From assembly GCA_008711295.1 (NCBI GenBank), contig VUYV01000003.1:5311914-5375913 (forward strand): a stretch of 64,000 nucleotides of DNA. Direction: 5' to 3'. This DNA is from Anarhynchus alexandrinus. Its lineage: Eukaryota > Chordata > Aves > Charadriiformes > Charadriidae. Below, in pieces: positions 50,131 to 61,676 of this stretch. Each line of letters begins with the position of its first letter. Position 1 is the first letter of the stretch. A model generated the notes under the pieces. It did not search any database. It was not told the origin of the DNA and saw nothing but the letters and a program-made list of their open reading frames with translations. Both the position numbers and the translations under genes were made by a program.

Positions 50131-50690
50131 ATCATAGATATTAGGGTTAGGAATGACCTGTTGGGTCATCTGACCCATCTTCATATAGCAGTAGGATTGC
50201 ACTTAAAATTTTTTTATAGGTTCCCCTACTATTTGTCTCTGTGGTATGCCTTGAATGTTTTCAGTGGTAATAGCTGTTTTGGCAGGTTATTCCATTATCT
50301 AATTGACCTCACTGTTACACAGTGCTTTTTTACTTTTTGGCCTCCATTTTCTTAATTTCAGGCCATTACTTTTTCTTTTACCTACAATGACAAATTAAAC
50401 TAAAATTGCTTTTTTGGGTTTTTTTTTTTTGGGTAATTCCTGGAAGGTACTTATAGATATTTATTTTATCACCTCTTGCTGGTCTTCTCTGTAGGCTGTA
50501 CAAGTTCAGTGCTCTTAACCTCTCTTCATAGGTCATGTTTTCTAAACCTTTCAGCACTTTCATTGCTTTTGACTCTACCATAATGATGTCATTTTTTACA
50601 GCACACAGAATTACACAGTGTTCCAAAAGAGCCCTCAGCAATTTTGTGTTATATTTATATAAAGAAAAAATAGATTTGAAATTATTGACA
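50131..50690 (-). mobile_element. old, decayed CR1 fragment
   Basis: Minus-strand CR1 much more diverged than its neighbours. On the plus strand it starts ATCATAGATATTAGGGTTAG and continues GACCTGTTGGGTCATCTGAC, the 3'UTR end of CR1. Minus-strand translation near 50450-50600 gives KVLKGLENMTYEERLRALNLYSL-like sequence (a block of about 20 residues matching the CR1 [20 protein letters not shown] region) then RGDKINIYKYL. Stops and indels are frequent. It probably belongs to an older subfamily. Confidence 0.75.
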
Positions 50691-51384
50691 TGCATTAAGG
50701 AAAGATTTTAATCCGTTTTAGAAGTATTAGAAGGTGACCAATTCAAGATTTGCTGGAGGCCTATGTATGTTGTCACCTTATTTTTAACAGAATAGAATTA
50801 AAGCAATGGAGAAGAGGTATCTTGGTTTCAACAGTATTTCACTGACTCTTTTTGAAGGTGCTGCTTTATAAACTGAGAGGTTTGGTTGTGGACTTTTAAA
50901 AATCCCAACAAACAGTAAGAAAAAGCTTTTTGTCATAATATAGTTCCTTTGATACAGCTTGTCTTTTCTCATTCATAACTAACACGTAAACCTCATTATT
51001 CATTATGGCATGCAAGGCCTTTGTATAAAAGGGGACTACCCAACTTCACTGTAACAAATCTGGTTTATTATTAAAACCTTCTACTTATAACAGTGAAACA
51101 GCCAGTAACAGGGTTTTTATTGCTGTTCAGACTTGCTGATATCAATCCAATCAATGTGGCTGCTTTTTTATATACGTGCTGTATTACACGGAACATAGAT
51201 GCACTTTTTTCTTTTTCTATGCTGTTTCTTCTTAAAACACCATTTTATTGTTGGTCAATGTAAGAGACTGAAAGGAAAGTACTAGATCCTGACGTTTAAT
51301 TTCAATAGTTTTTTTTTTTCTTCAGTCTTCTTATACAGCACGTCACTAAGCTCTATTAAAATGAATCTTGTTTTATATTGAATG

Positions 51385-51625
51385 AGACTTCCCAGCTGGG
51401 TGGCCCCCAGCATATATTGGTGCATGGAGCTGTTCCTCCCAAGGTGCAAGACTTTGCACTTCTCCTTGTTGGACTTATGAGGTTCCTGTTGGCTCATTTC
51501 TTCAGTCTGTTGAGGTCATGCCGCTCCCAGTTTTGTGTCATCAGCAAACTGGCTGAGGGTACACTCTGCCCTATCAACCAGATCAGTAACGAAGATGTGA
51601 AAATAAAATACCGTCTTGGATCTCT
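51385..51625 (-). mobile_element. old CR1 fragment, reverse-transcriptase part
   Basis: Minus-strand translation gives LSQFADDTKLG, with the FADD box kept, and in another frame PHKSNKEKCKVLHLGRNS, both CR1 reverse-transcriptase signatures. Indels separate the frames. It has the same strand as the fragment at 50131-50690 and lies on its coding-upstream side, so both may be pieces of one element with foreign sequence or an insertion between them. Confidence 0.75.
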
Positions 51626-53474
51626 GTCTAGAACTTCTTGCTGAGAAAAATGAATATGCTGACATCTTAATACCAGGTGTTTTTACTATCTAAAAACATT
51701 ATGTTATTCGGTTGAAAATTCTCCTTTTTTGTTAAGGCCATTTAGTTGGGTAATGAATAATTTTGGATTTGAAGTTAGTCCTTTCCATTTCATTTCACTC
51801 ACTCAGTGAGTCTCTGTCTTTATTGTCACTGTTTGCCACTTAATCCTTCTGCATATGCTTAAGCATTCCTTTTCTATTATTAGTGCTTAGTCCTATCTAA
51901 GGTGCTTAGTCCTCCCTAAGACCACAATCACAGACTGTTTTGATGGGATTTTTCATGGGTAATTGACCTACCCAAACAAGCACTTAACTTCTCCCTTGGC
52001 ATGTGTTTTGTGTGGTCATTCATACTAATGCAAGGTTCTTACAAGACCAACTTTTGTAGCACTTTGTGTTTTCTGTTCTATCTTCATAAGATGTAAGTGT
52101 CACCTGTGGAAAAAAAAAATATCTGTTGCTTGTCCTGTCTCCAGCAATTTAAATTTGCTAAATACAATAAAAAATTATAATGAATATAGCCTTAAACCTC
52201 ATTTGTAAGAGGAAATTAATCTGCATTGAGCCTTAGTCACCTCTTTAAAGCAAAAAATTCAAAGTGTACTAAGTTTGTAGCATCATTTATAAAGTGTTAT
52301 GCACTTATTTTCATGGAAAAAAAATCAAATAATCAGTTGAAGCTGGTTAAAAAGTCATTGTAATAAAGTATTAGTGCAAACACAAGTTAGAAAAATCAAT
52401 AGAAATAGAAATTATTTTTAAACTGAAAACCTTAAATAATCTGTTTAAACAGAATATATTACCTCCAAATTTTCCTGTCTAAAAATAAACTTTTTCATAA
52501 AAATATTTTTCTGTAACATATGTTGAAATTTCCAGTTTCTGTTGAAAATAAAAGTTAAAAAAATAACTGAAAGCAAAGTCCAGTAAGGATGACACATGCA
52601 GAAATTCATAATTCAGTCTTATTTCTACTGAATTGATTACATATTGAAAGAAGCTGTGAGAAATAAAATATAGTCCTTAACTCTGATCTGTACTTCTCAG
52701 AATCTAAATGTGAGACTAAGCCTTGAAATATCTACTTTCAATGTTCTTCTGATATCTCCCGTTGACTGCAGCCTGGAGGGTGTTTTTGAGTTTCTATATG
52801 AACATAAAAATATCGTATAGCCTTAGACAGCATGAAAAATCAGCTGTTCATACCCATTCAATTCTTCACTATAGAATTTCACAAGCAATTGTAAGTCTTG
52901 GTGATAGCAATGATTGTTTCCCTTAAAAGTAACACCTTCTGTTCTCTAGGAAAAAATGAATGAATTTTAGAAGATCTTTGCAATGCTCACCATAAAAAAA
53001 AATAATAATAAAATCATGTAGTAGAGGCTAAAAGCTTATGTGGCCTATATGTAATGAAAGGCAGTTCTCGAATTACCTTTAAAAGTCCTACACTGTAGGC
53101 TCATTTGATATAGTGGAAGAAGAGACTGAAGCTGTGGCTGAAGAGGCAGATAGTAGTGCACATATATGTCTGTATCAGGAAGATCTATTTATAATACTTA
53201 GTAAAGACAGTACTTCTAATGCTATCTGACAGTGCTTTTATGTGTTCAATTCCTCCTAACTACATCTTTATGCAGTTAGCAGCATAAGGTTTTTGTTACT
53301 AAGTATTGTGTGCTGAGACTGAGTGAAAGGGATAAATAAACATTCTCTGCTTTAATTGGTAACTTCTGCTAAGCTTTCTGGAAGCCCAAGATGCAAAACT
53401 CAGGATGTACATATGTTATGTTCCCCTTGTAATTATTACAATTGCAATTGCTCATCCAATAATTGAACAGGAAA
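51626..53474. other. unique AT-rich DNA, no gene recognised
   Basis: No gene or repeat family recognised. Very AT-rich around 52250-52570. Confidence 0.5.
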
Positions 53475-54567
53475 ATCATAGAATCATAGAATGGTTTAGG
53501 TTGGAAAGGACCTTGAAGATCATCGAGTTCCAACCCCCCTGCCATTGACAGGAACACCTCCCACTAGACCAGGTTGCCCAAGACCACATCTAGCCTGGCC
53601 TTGAACACCTCCAGGGATGGGGCCTCAACAGCCTCTCTGGGCAACCTGTTCCAGTGCCTCACCACCCTCAAAGTGAAAAACTTCTTCCTAATGTTCAATC
53701 TAAACCTGCCCTCTTCCAGTTTNTTCTTATGCTGGGGACTCCAGAGCTGGATGCAGTACTCCAGGTGGGGTCTCACCAGAGTGGAGTAGAGGGGCAGAAT
53801 CACCTCCTTTGACCTGCTGGCCACACTTCTTTTGATGCAGCTCAGGATGCGGTTGGTCTTCTGGGCTGCGACTGCACATTGCTGGCTCATGTTGAGCTTC
53901 TCGTCAATCAGCACACCCAGGTCCTTGTCTTCAGGGCTGCTCTCCAGCCATTCCCCGCCCAGCCTGTATTTGTGCTTGGGATTGCCCCGACCTAGATGTA
54001 AGACCTTGTACTTGGCCTTGTTGAATTTCATGAGGTTGGCTTGGGCCCACCTCTCCAACCTGTCCAGGTCCCTCTGGATGGCATCCCTCCCCTCCAGCAT
54101 GTCTATCTCGCCAAACAGCTTGGTATCATCTGCAAACTCTCTGAGGGTGCACTTGACCCAAATGTCCATATTGCTGACAAAGATATTGAACAGTACAGGT
54201 CCCAGTACTGTCACTGGTCTCCACTTGGACATCGAGCCGTTGACCGCAACTCTTTGACTGTGACTGTCCAACCAGTTCTTTATCCACTGTGTGGTCCATT
54301 TGTCGAATCCATGTCCCTTCAATTTAGGGACCAGGTTATCGTGTGGGACGGTGTCAAATGCTTTGCACAAGTCCAAGTAAATGACATCAGTTGATCTTCC
54401 CTTGTCCACTGCCTTGACCCCTTTGTAGAAGGCCACCAAATTTGCCAGGCATGACTTGCCCTTGGTGAAGCCATGCTGGCTGTCACTAATCACCTCCTTG
54501 TTCTCTATGTGCGTCAGAAGAGTTTCCAGGAGGATCTGCTCCATGATCTTGCCAGGCACAGAGGTGA
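53475..54567 (-). mobile_element. CR1 LINE, 5'-truncated, internally deleted
   Basis: Minus-strand CR1 with a well-kept 3' end (ATCATAGAATCATAGAATGG on the plus strand from 53475). It is the least decayed CR1 in the window: one frame stays open over nearly the whole copy. Two internal losses are evident from comparison with 46878-48028: about 78 codons between SPQHK and KLEEG, exactly where the single N sits (53723), and about seven codons of the SGVPQGS block. Similarity ends at about 54567, the 5' truncation point. Confidence 0.95.
53564..54559 (-). pseudogene. CR1 ORF2 reverse-transcriptase fragment with in-frame deletions
   Basis: Open for 331 codons. It contains [49 protein letters not shown] (palm motif with Asp), the FADD catalytic box (in [13 protein letters not shown]), [20 protein letters not shown] and [17 protein letters not shown], then jumps at the N to [10 protein letters not shown] and the normal C-terminus LDVVLGNLV. 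The [13 protein letters not shown] loop has shrunk to VTVLGP. Without the loop and the deleted C-terminal block it should not be active. The endonuclease is missing because of 5' truncation. Confidence 0.9.
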
Positions 54568-55501
54568 ATGATTGATTATGTGTCCAAGTGCAGATTTTCT
54601 TCCTCTCTAATTCGGCTTGCCTGACTCCAGTAATTAATTGTGTGGGCCACTGAATATAACTTGCTGTAAAATGCTAAAGTTGTTTTTTTTTTTCTCACAT
54701 TTTGTATGAAGTATAAATGTCTGAGACAAAGGCCTGAGGGTGAGTACCTAAGATATCAATAAGTTAAGAAGTTTTGAAATATTTGGAATAAGTCCTGTAT
54801 GGTTATTTTCATATGGACAAGCTAAATGCAATATGTAACCTCTGCATTAATGTTATTCTCATTTGTTAGTTTTTTAGCCAGTTGCCAATGTGTAGATTAA
54901 CCAAAACAGGTGCAACACAATACAACATCAGGCATATATATACACATTTAAAAGATTTGATGATGTGATCATTTTGGAGCAGTGTAACGGATGTGGCCAT
55001 CATATGAATCTGAGAAGGGTAAAATTTCAGCTATGTATCCAAGGGGAATATTATTTTACTTTAAAGTAAAGATTTTTTCTTCCAGCTGAACAAGGACTCT
55101 GTCACGAAACTGAGATTTATGTATTTCTCTTCCATTTTTTTCTGCAGTTCAGGCTTAATTAAAAAATAATCAAAAAGATTTTTTTAAAAAGTAATTGAAC
55201 TTGTGCAATCAAAGGGGTTCATTTTGGAAATTCTTTTTCATTTTCTTTCTTTTTCTTTCTCTCCACTCTCACTTCTCTTTCTTCTTTCTTTGAATTTTGA
55301 GCCTGAAACAACATTAAAACTTATATAAACAAATCTCCCTTTCTGTCTTTTGGCATTTATAGAAAATCCCAAAGAGGATTTTCATTCATTTCTGTTAAGT
55401 ATACACTATAATTCTTTGTCTGAAAACAATATAATGTTTAGAAGCCAGATTCCCTGATGTATACATTTTTGATTCCTTATCAGCTCTTTTCTTTCTATCA
55501 G
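54568..55501. other. unique AT-rich DNA, no gene recognised
   Basis: No gene seen. A C/T-rich stretch (about 55235-55285) is simple sequence. Confidence 0.5.
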
Positions 55502-55618
55502 CTCATAGGGCTGTAAGAGACCTCCAGGGTCATCAAATTCAGTATTGTGCTATCACAGGCAACAACATTATACTAACCCTTTTATAAGTCATTGAGCTGG
55601 ATCTTAAAATTAACTAGA
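55502..55618 (-). mobile_element. possible old CR1 3'-end fragment
   Basis: On the plus strand, CTCATAGGGCTGTAAGAGAC is followed by CTCCAGGGTCATCAAATTCA, the pattern of a CR1 3'UTR (CATAGGGTTGGAAGAGACC...GGGTCATCTAGTCCA). It decays into unique sequence after GGATCTTAAAATTAACTAG. Diverged and short. Confidence 0.5.
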
Positions 55619-57884
55619 TGGGACTCGGGGAATTTTTTTTTTCCTTTTTTTTTTTTCCCCAGTTAAGATGCAGCAGTAGGAACTGTTTCATCTTGACAAT
55701 AATCTGTTAAACGTTACAGATTTGTGATTTTGACCTAAAAATCTAGTCCAACCATCAAAAAAGGTGCCAGAATGTCTCTGTGTAACTACATTGCAGTTTT
55801 GCATGGTTAAAGAAGGTGCGAAATAAAAACCTCTGTGTGATAATACAGCAAGTAGCTCAGGACTGATGATACTGTAACTGTGGCAATATAAGGCCACATA
55901 AATTTACTAGTAAAAAAATAAATGTTACTGTTGCCTCCCCCTTTTTTAAAATGAGTTGACTGATTGCATATGCCAGATGCTGCAGCTTTCAGTGGATTTT
56001 ATATAGGTATAGTAATAGCGGAAGGATTTTTGCCCATTATACATCTGAATAACAATCAAACAGAATCTAGCATCCAATTTATTAAATATTAATGGTATTC
56101 TGGAAGTTGGGAATTCATTTTACAGGCTCATGTTGAGTAACATTTAGTGCACAAAGTGCCCTCAAATCCAACAGGATCTTCTGTGGTATCAGAAGCTACA
56201 TAATATAAACAAAAGTGGCAAATCATGTCCATTATCAAAAGCACTCAGGGGAACATCAGTATCCGCTGCATTTGTGGCATCTTTTCGTATCTTTCTACCA
56301 TCAAATATGGCTACCTTGCCAATGGCTGCTGTCTCTATGAGTTAAGTCTCATTTAAGTCAAACCATAGTAGTTGTAAGGTGATTCTCCTGTGTACTAGTG
56401 GTGTATTTATCCTCTATTTTCTTTCTTGCCTAGAGAAATCCACAACCTCAAATGAGGTGTCGAAACGTTCTAAAAAATACATGAAAATAAGAATGGAAGT
56501 GAAAATCACAGTATTCTAGGTGAGGAGCTACCACAGATATGTCTGGTAGGAGCGTGTGTCAGCCAGAGCATGGAGTTGGATTTGTATAGGCTTGTGTATT
56601 CCTCAAAGTAGGTTTACAAAAAAATGGTTTCAGACAAAAAACAGTTTTTAGTATAATATAAACAAGACAACTCAACTTTTTAAGACTAGAAAATTCACTC
56701 ACTGGGTCAGAGAGAATAAAAATCTAAACAGTTTGTGAGAGAAAATCTGCCCTTTCTCCTGAAACTGTTACAGGAAGGTTTCAGTATGCTTAGTAGCTTT
56801 CAAGGTTACAATAAGCCTTATGCTGCTCCTTTTAGTTCCTACATAGATTCGGTCTCCTTTGAGACCTAGCTGCCTATTCCCTGCTCCTCAGTGTCTCACT
56901 ATGACAATCTCTTCTGTGTCTGCTTCATCCAGTCCTATCTTTCAAGTCTATGTCCCAAGGGAAGGACCGCTTTCTTCTCCTACTAGAGAGTTTTATCTGA
57001 CCCATTCCTTGTAGAAGGTTGGCTTTATAAAAGAAATATATACAAACTGCTTCTAAGAAAATAGGTATCCTGTTCGTATTTGTAGCTAATAAGAAATGAT
57101 GAGAAGGGGAGTAAAGCTTAGAGAACTTTGCCTTCTCATGACATAGGTGGTTAGCCTTTTGACCTGCAACTCTGTGTGGGTTATCTGTTCTGTTAGTTAG
57201 ACAAGTAAGTAAGCATTAGGATTTCTGTTAGAATCATATAGAAATGAAAGGCAATTCTCCTGTCTCCTTTGATGCAGTAATACAGCTGTAAGAGTGGTCT
57301 GTCACCCAAGTGGGCAGAGCTGGGTTAAATTTTCTTTCTGAGAGAATTTTAGACTTCTTTTTCCCCCAAGGTGAATGCACTGTCAGAATGCAAAGGTTTT
57401 GGTAGATCAGTGTTATCACAAAATTATTCTCTTTTCTAGGATATGAATAAATATTCATTAGGTCAAAGAATACTTGGGAAAGATCACAGCTGATGGTTTA
57501 ATTCTTGCCAAACGCACAGGTTGGAGGAGCCATCTGAATCTGTGGTAATGCAATTATAAAGCACTGCAATTGTATCTGACCATAGGAAAAAGTACATGTG
57601 GCTGTTAAGTACAAGAGGAATGCCCAGTTTGTGTGCAGCAATCAACCTAGGCAGTTCTGGTCATGCCTTGAAACAGACAGACTCCTGGAAGCTGTTTAAT
57701 ATATGGTAGTATTTCCTATTGGTAGTAGGTGGTTGAAAATTTATGTTTCTTTAACAGCAGGATCTACAAAGACAGTTTGGTGACACTTAGGTTTCTGTGT
57801 TCTTTTATGGCTCTTGCCTAGACACGGTTACCTGAATTATCACAACTTTTCATAACTAGCGAGCTAGCGAGTGCTGGGTTTTTT
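55619..57884. other. unique DNA, no gene recognised
   Basis: Contains a long T-rich run (about 55635-55657) and, just before the next CR1, two head-to-tail copies of CTAGCGAG (about 57856-57871). Nothing else recognised. Confidence 0.5.
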
Positions 57885-59222
57885 TAAGAATGCTTTCCTG
57901 GAAGCACAAAAACAATTCATCCCCTTTAAAGGTGAGGGAAGTACATGGAACAAGAGACCCCCTTGGCTTAACTGCGAGCTTCTGAGTCTGCTCAAAACCA
58001 AGAGAAGCGTACACAGACCCACTGCCAGTGAAGGAAGAGTTGGTATGCGAACTATTACAGGATCCATACAAATTGGTGGACCCTGACATTAGCCACAGGG
58101 TGTTAAGACAGTTGGCTGACATCATTGCGAGACCTCTCTTCAAAATCTTTGAGAAGTCATGGAGATCAGGGGACATCCCAGAAGACTGGAAGAAGGCTAA
58201 TATCACCTCCATCTACTAGAAGGGTTTAAAGGAGGATCCAGGAAATTATGGGCCCATCAGTCTTACTTCACTCCGTGGGAAAGTTATGGAACAAATCCTC
58301 CTAGGGGTTATCACAAGTCAAATGAAGCACATGACTGGGAAAAGCCAGCACAGATTCACCAAGCGCAAATCGTGCTTGACAAACCTCATCACCTTCTATG
58401 ACAAAGTAACCAGCTTGGTTGATGAGGGGCAAGCAGTGGACATTGTCTAGCTGGATTTCTCCAAGGCTTTCAATATGGTTTCCCACAACCTCATCCTAGA
58501 GAAACTGATGCAGACAAGTGGTCTGTGTGGTGGGTGGGGAACTGGCTGACAGGTCGCACCCAGAAGGTGGTGGTAAATAGCTCCTTTTCAAACTGGCAAC
58601 CTGTCACAAGTGGGGTCCCCCAGGGATCAATGGTGGGCCCAACACTGTTTAATATCTTCATAAGTGATCTGGATGATGGGATTAAGTGTACCCTGATGAA
58701 GTTTGCTGATGACACCAAACTGAGCGGGGAAGTGGATACTTTGGAAGGGAGAGCCACCGTGCGGGAGAAGGGTCACAAAGATGATCAAAGGACTGGGTAG
58801 CCTGACATATGAGGAAAGGCTGGGAGAACTGGGTTTGTTCAACCTTGAGAAAAGAAAGCTTAGGGGAGACTTTATCACTATGTTCCAGTACTTAAAGGGT
58901 GGCTACAAAGAAAACAGAGGCTCCCTTTTTACAAAGAGTTATATGGAAAAGATGAGGGGTAATGGGTACAAATTCCTTGTGGTGAGATTCCTACTGGACA
59001 CAAGAGGAAAATTTTTCACAATGAGAAAAATCAGCCATTGATATAATGTCCTCAAGGAAGTGGTGGATTCCCCAACATTGGACACTTTTAAGATTCAGGT
59101 GGACAGGGTGCTGGGTCATCTTTTCTAGACTGTGATTTTGCCAAGAAAGGTTGGACCAGCTGATCCTTGAGGTCCCTTCCAACCTGGTATTCTATGATTC
59201 TGTTATTCTATGATTCTATATG
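57885..59222 (+). mobile_element. CR1 LINE with two internal deletions
   Basis: Plus-strand CR1 that begins before the reverse transcriptase (WLNCELLSLLKTKRSVHR, about 57956-58010) and ends in the octamer tail ATTCTATGATTCTGTTATTC (59189-59222), preceded by GGACCAGCTGATCCTTGAGG, a 3'UTR type not seen in the other copies. By comparison with the other copies it lacks sequence at two joins: near 58015-58030 (linker to LLQDPYKLVDPDISHRVLRQ) and near 58760-58770 (LEGRATV straight to [10 protein letters not shown]). It is mosaic in preservation but colinear. Confidence 0.93.
57887..59128 (+). pseudogene. CR1 ORF2 fragment, broken
   Basis: Readable blocks: ADIIARPLFKIFEKSWRSGD and IPEDWKKANITSIY then TAG (58217-58219); KVMEQILLG; RFTKRKSCLTNLITFYDKV; DIV then TAG (about 58448), [13 protein letters not shown]; a frameshift near 58510-58525; [49 protein letters not shown] with the FADD box intact; then a deletion of roughly 380 bases relative to the copy at 60549; then [20 protein letters not shown] and RKLRGDFITMFQYLKGGYKE. 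Stops, a frameshift and two deletions make it inactive. Confidence 0.88.
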
Positions 59223-60548
59223 AACCAGGGCTGTGCTTGTGTTGTTTGTTTTGGGTCGAGTTTTTTTTGTTGTTTTATTTTTGTCTTCCTCATGCAACAA
59301 GTCTATAATAACAAATATTATAACTCCAAAACTAGTGCATGAATGTTATGCTTCTGGCTCCAGACATGGCTACGGAAAGAAAAACAACTTTGCCTTATCA
59401 AAAAATGTGTATTGTCATATTAAAAAAGCCCAAATGCTATAGTAGTTAAGAAGGGTTAGAGAGAGATGCCTGTGTGGCGGCTTTCAGGTCAGAGATATTC
59501 TGTAATTAAATGAAGCAAACTACTGTTAATCCTTCAAGAGAAACTGTTGTAGCATAAAACTTTGATAAAATAGTGTATAAGGGTGCTACTGCTATCAATG
59601 CTGCTTCTGATGGGCATTGATAGCTCTCTTTTTTTCTTAATCTGTATATTATTGCCACTCTACGAAAAGGCCAAATGGGAAAAATTGTACTTCTTATGAG
59701 TCTTATCTCATGAACCAACCAGTCGTATGCAATGTAAGTGCATATATAGATTTCATGAAATTCAGATGAAAGTATGTAACTAGCTATATTTCTGCAAAAG
59801 GTAAAACTGGAAGCACTATGAAAAACTCCTACACAATACAGCTCTCCTTCTATTAGAGTCCACGCCACTAATAGAATGTCACCTCAAAATCAGTATCTAC
59901 TATGAATAACCTCCTATTCCTCTGTGAGATCTAGATTAAAATGTAAGAAGTGAATGCTTTCTTGGCCAAGACAATTTTCTTTGTTATGTCACCTGTAATG
60001 TGCTAACAAAGCATGTGCTAAGGAAAAAGCTCTTCATGATCTTAGACCAACCTGCATAAAACCCAATGAAAGTAGTCCTTAGAAACAGGAATATCTTGTA
60101 AAAAATAACCAATGATAATGAAGTAATTTTTTAAACTGGTAGTATTCTGATCACCACCCTCTTGCTAGTATTATCTTCACTGTTGTTTTTCTTTCATCAC
60201 TTCTTGCTGCCAATAATCTCTGATAAAAATATTTAATCTTTTTTCACCATCAATATTGCTGTTGACCATTATATTTAAGCTGCTATATTGTTTTTTCACT
60301 GTGTCATTAAAAAAAAAANAAAAAGAAGAAAGAAAAAAAAAAAAAGGATGTAACTCCTGGCAGTGAATAAACATAATCTAGTTCAGAAGATATTTATAAA
60401 AGGAAAGGAGAATTCTAGTTCCAGACAGTAACTGTCCATACACTCTGTGATTTGTGAGCTACAGATATGAAATCTGTCTAAATTCCACACCTTCTATGTG
60501 CTTCCAAAGAAGGCAAGCTTGGTAACAGGGAATGCCTTTCATCCAAGA
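59223..60548. other. unique AT-rich DNA with an A-rich tract
   Basis: Spacer between two plus-strand CR1 copies. No gene recognised; the minus-strand frame at 59506-59868 (120 codons) has no domain and no supporting context. Confidence 0.5.
60309..60345 (+). repeat. A-rich tract with one unresolved base (60319)
   Basis: Poly-A interrupted by G's, with a single N. It looks like an assembly stumble in a homopolymer. Confidence 0.85.
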
Positions 60549-61651
60549 AGATACTCCTGGAGAAACTGGCTGCTCATGGCTTGGATGGGTGTACACTTCT
60601 GTGGGTAAAAGACTGGCTGGATGGCCAGGCCCAAAGAGTTGTGCTGAATGGAGTTAAATCCAGTGGGTGGTTGGTCACAAGTGGTGTTCCACAGGGCTCA
60701 GTATTGAGGCCACTCCTGTTTAATATCTTTATCAATGATCTGGATGAGGGGATCGAGTGCATCCTCATTAAGTTTGCAGACAACACCAAGTTGGGTGGGA
60801 GTGTTGATCTGCTTCAGGGTAGGATGGTTCTACAGAGGGAACTGGACAGGCTGGATTGATGGGCCTAGGCCAGTGGTATGAGATTCAACAAGACCAAGTG
60901 CCGGGTCCTGCACTTCAGTCACAACAACCCCATACAGAGCTACAGGCTTGGTGAACACTGGCTGAAAAGCTGCCCAGCAGGAAAGGACCTGGGGGTGTTG
61001 GTCAACAGCCAGCTGAGTATGATCCAGCAGTGTGCTCAGGTAGCCAAGAAGGCCAACAGTATTATGGCTTGTATAAGAAATAGTGTGGCCAGCAGGACTA
61101 TGGTAGTGTTTGTTCCCTTGTACTCGGCACTGGTGAGGCCACACCTGGAATACTACGTTCAGTTTTGGGCCCCTCACTACAAGAGAGTCGTTGAGGTGCT
61201 GGAGTGTGTCCAAAGAAGCACAAAGAAGCTGGTGAAGGGTCTAGAGCACAAGTCCTATGAGGAGCAGCTGAGGGAACTAGGGTTGAATAGCCTGGAGAAA
61301 AGGAGGCTGAAGGGAGACCTCATCGCTCTCTACAACTACCTGAAAGGAAGTTGTAGCAATTTGGGGCTCAGTCTCTTCTCCCAAGTAACAAGTGATAGAA
61401 CAAGAGGAAACATCCTTAAGTTGCGCCAGGGGAGGTTTAGATTGGAGATTACGAAAAATTTCTTCACTGAAAAGGTTGTTACGCATTGGAACAGGCTGCC
61501 CAGGGAAGTGGTTGAATCAACATCCATGGAGGTATTTAAAAGACGTGTAGATGTGGTGCTTAGGGACATGGTTTGGTGGTTTAGTGGTGGACATGGCAGT
61601 GGCAGTGCTATGTTAATGGTTGGACTTGACAATCTTAAAGGTCTTTTCTAA
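60549..61651 (+). pseudogene. CR1 ORF2 reverse-transcriptase fragment
   Basis: The frame 60581-60859 ends at TGA inside the ELDRLDRWA block, with TAG two codons later. From 60878 the same reading direction is open for 257 codons to the natural end. It keeps [18 protein letters not shown], but the catalytic box reads FADN (in [11 protein letters not shown]), so the second Asp is lost. The C-terminal domain ([52 protein letters not shown]) is intact. The endonuclease is absent. Confidence 0.9.
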
Positions 61652-61676
61652 CCTAAACGATTCTATGATTCTATAA
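60549..61676 (+). mobile_element. CR1 LINE, 5'-truncated copy
   Basis: Plus-strand CR1 from about the middle of the reverse transcriptase ([13 protein letters not shown]) to a short octamer tail (TTCTATGATTCTAT, 61661-61674) after GGACTTGACAATCTTAAAGG. No internal deletion is apparent, so it serves as a ruler for the deleted copies. Its coding wording ([20 protein letters not shown]) differs from the other copies, so it is a further subfamily. Confidence 0.95.
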
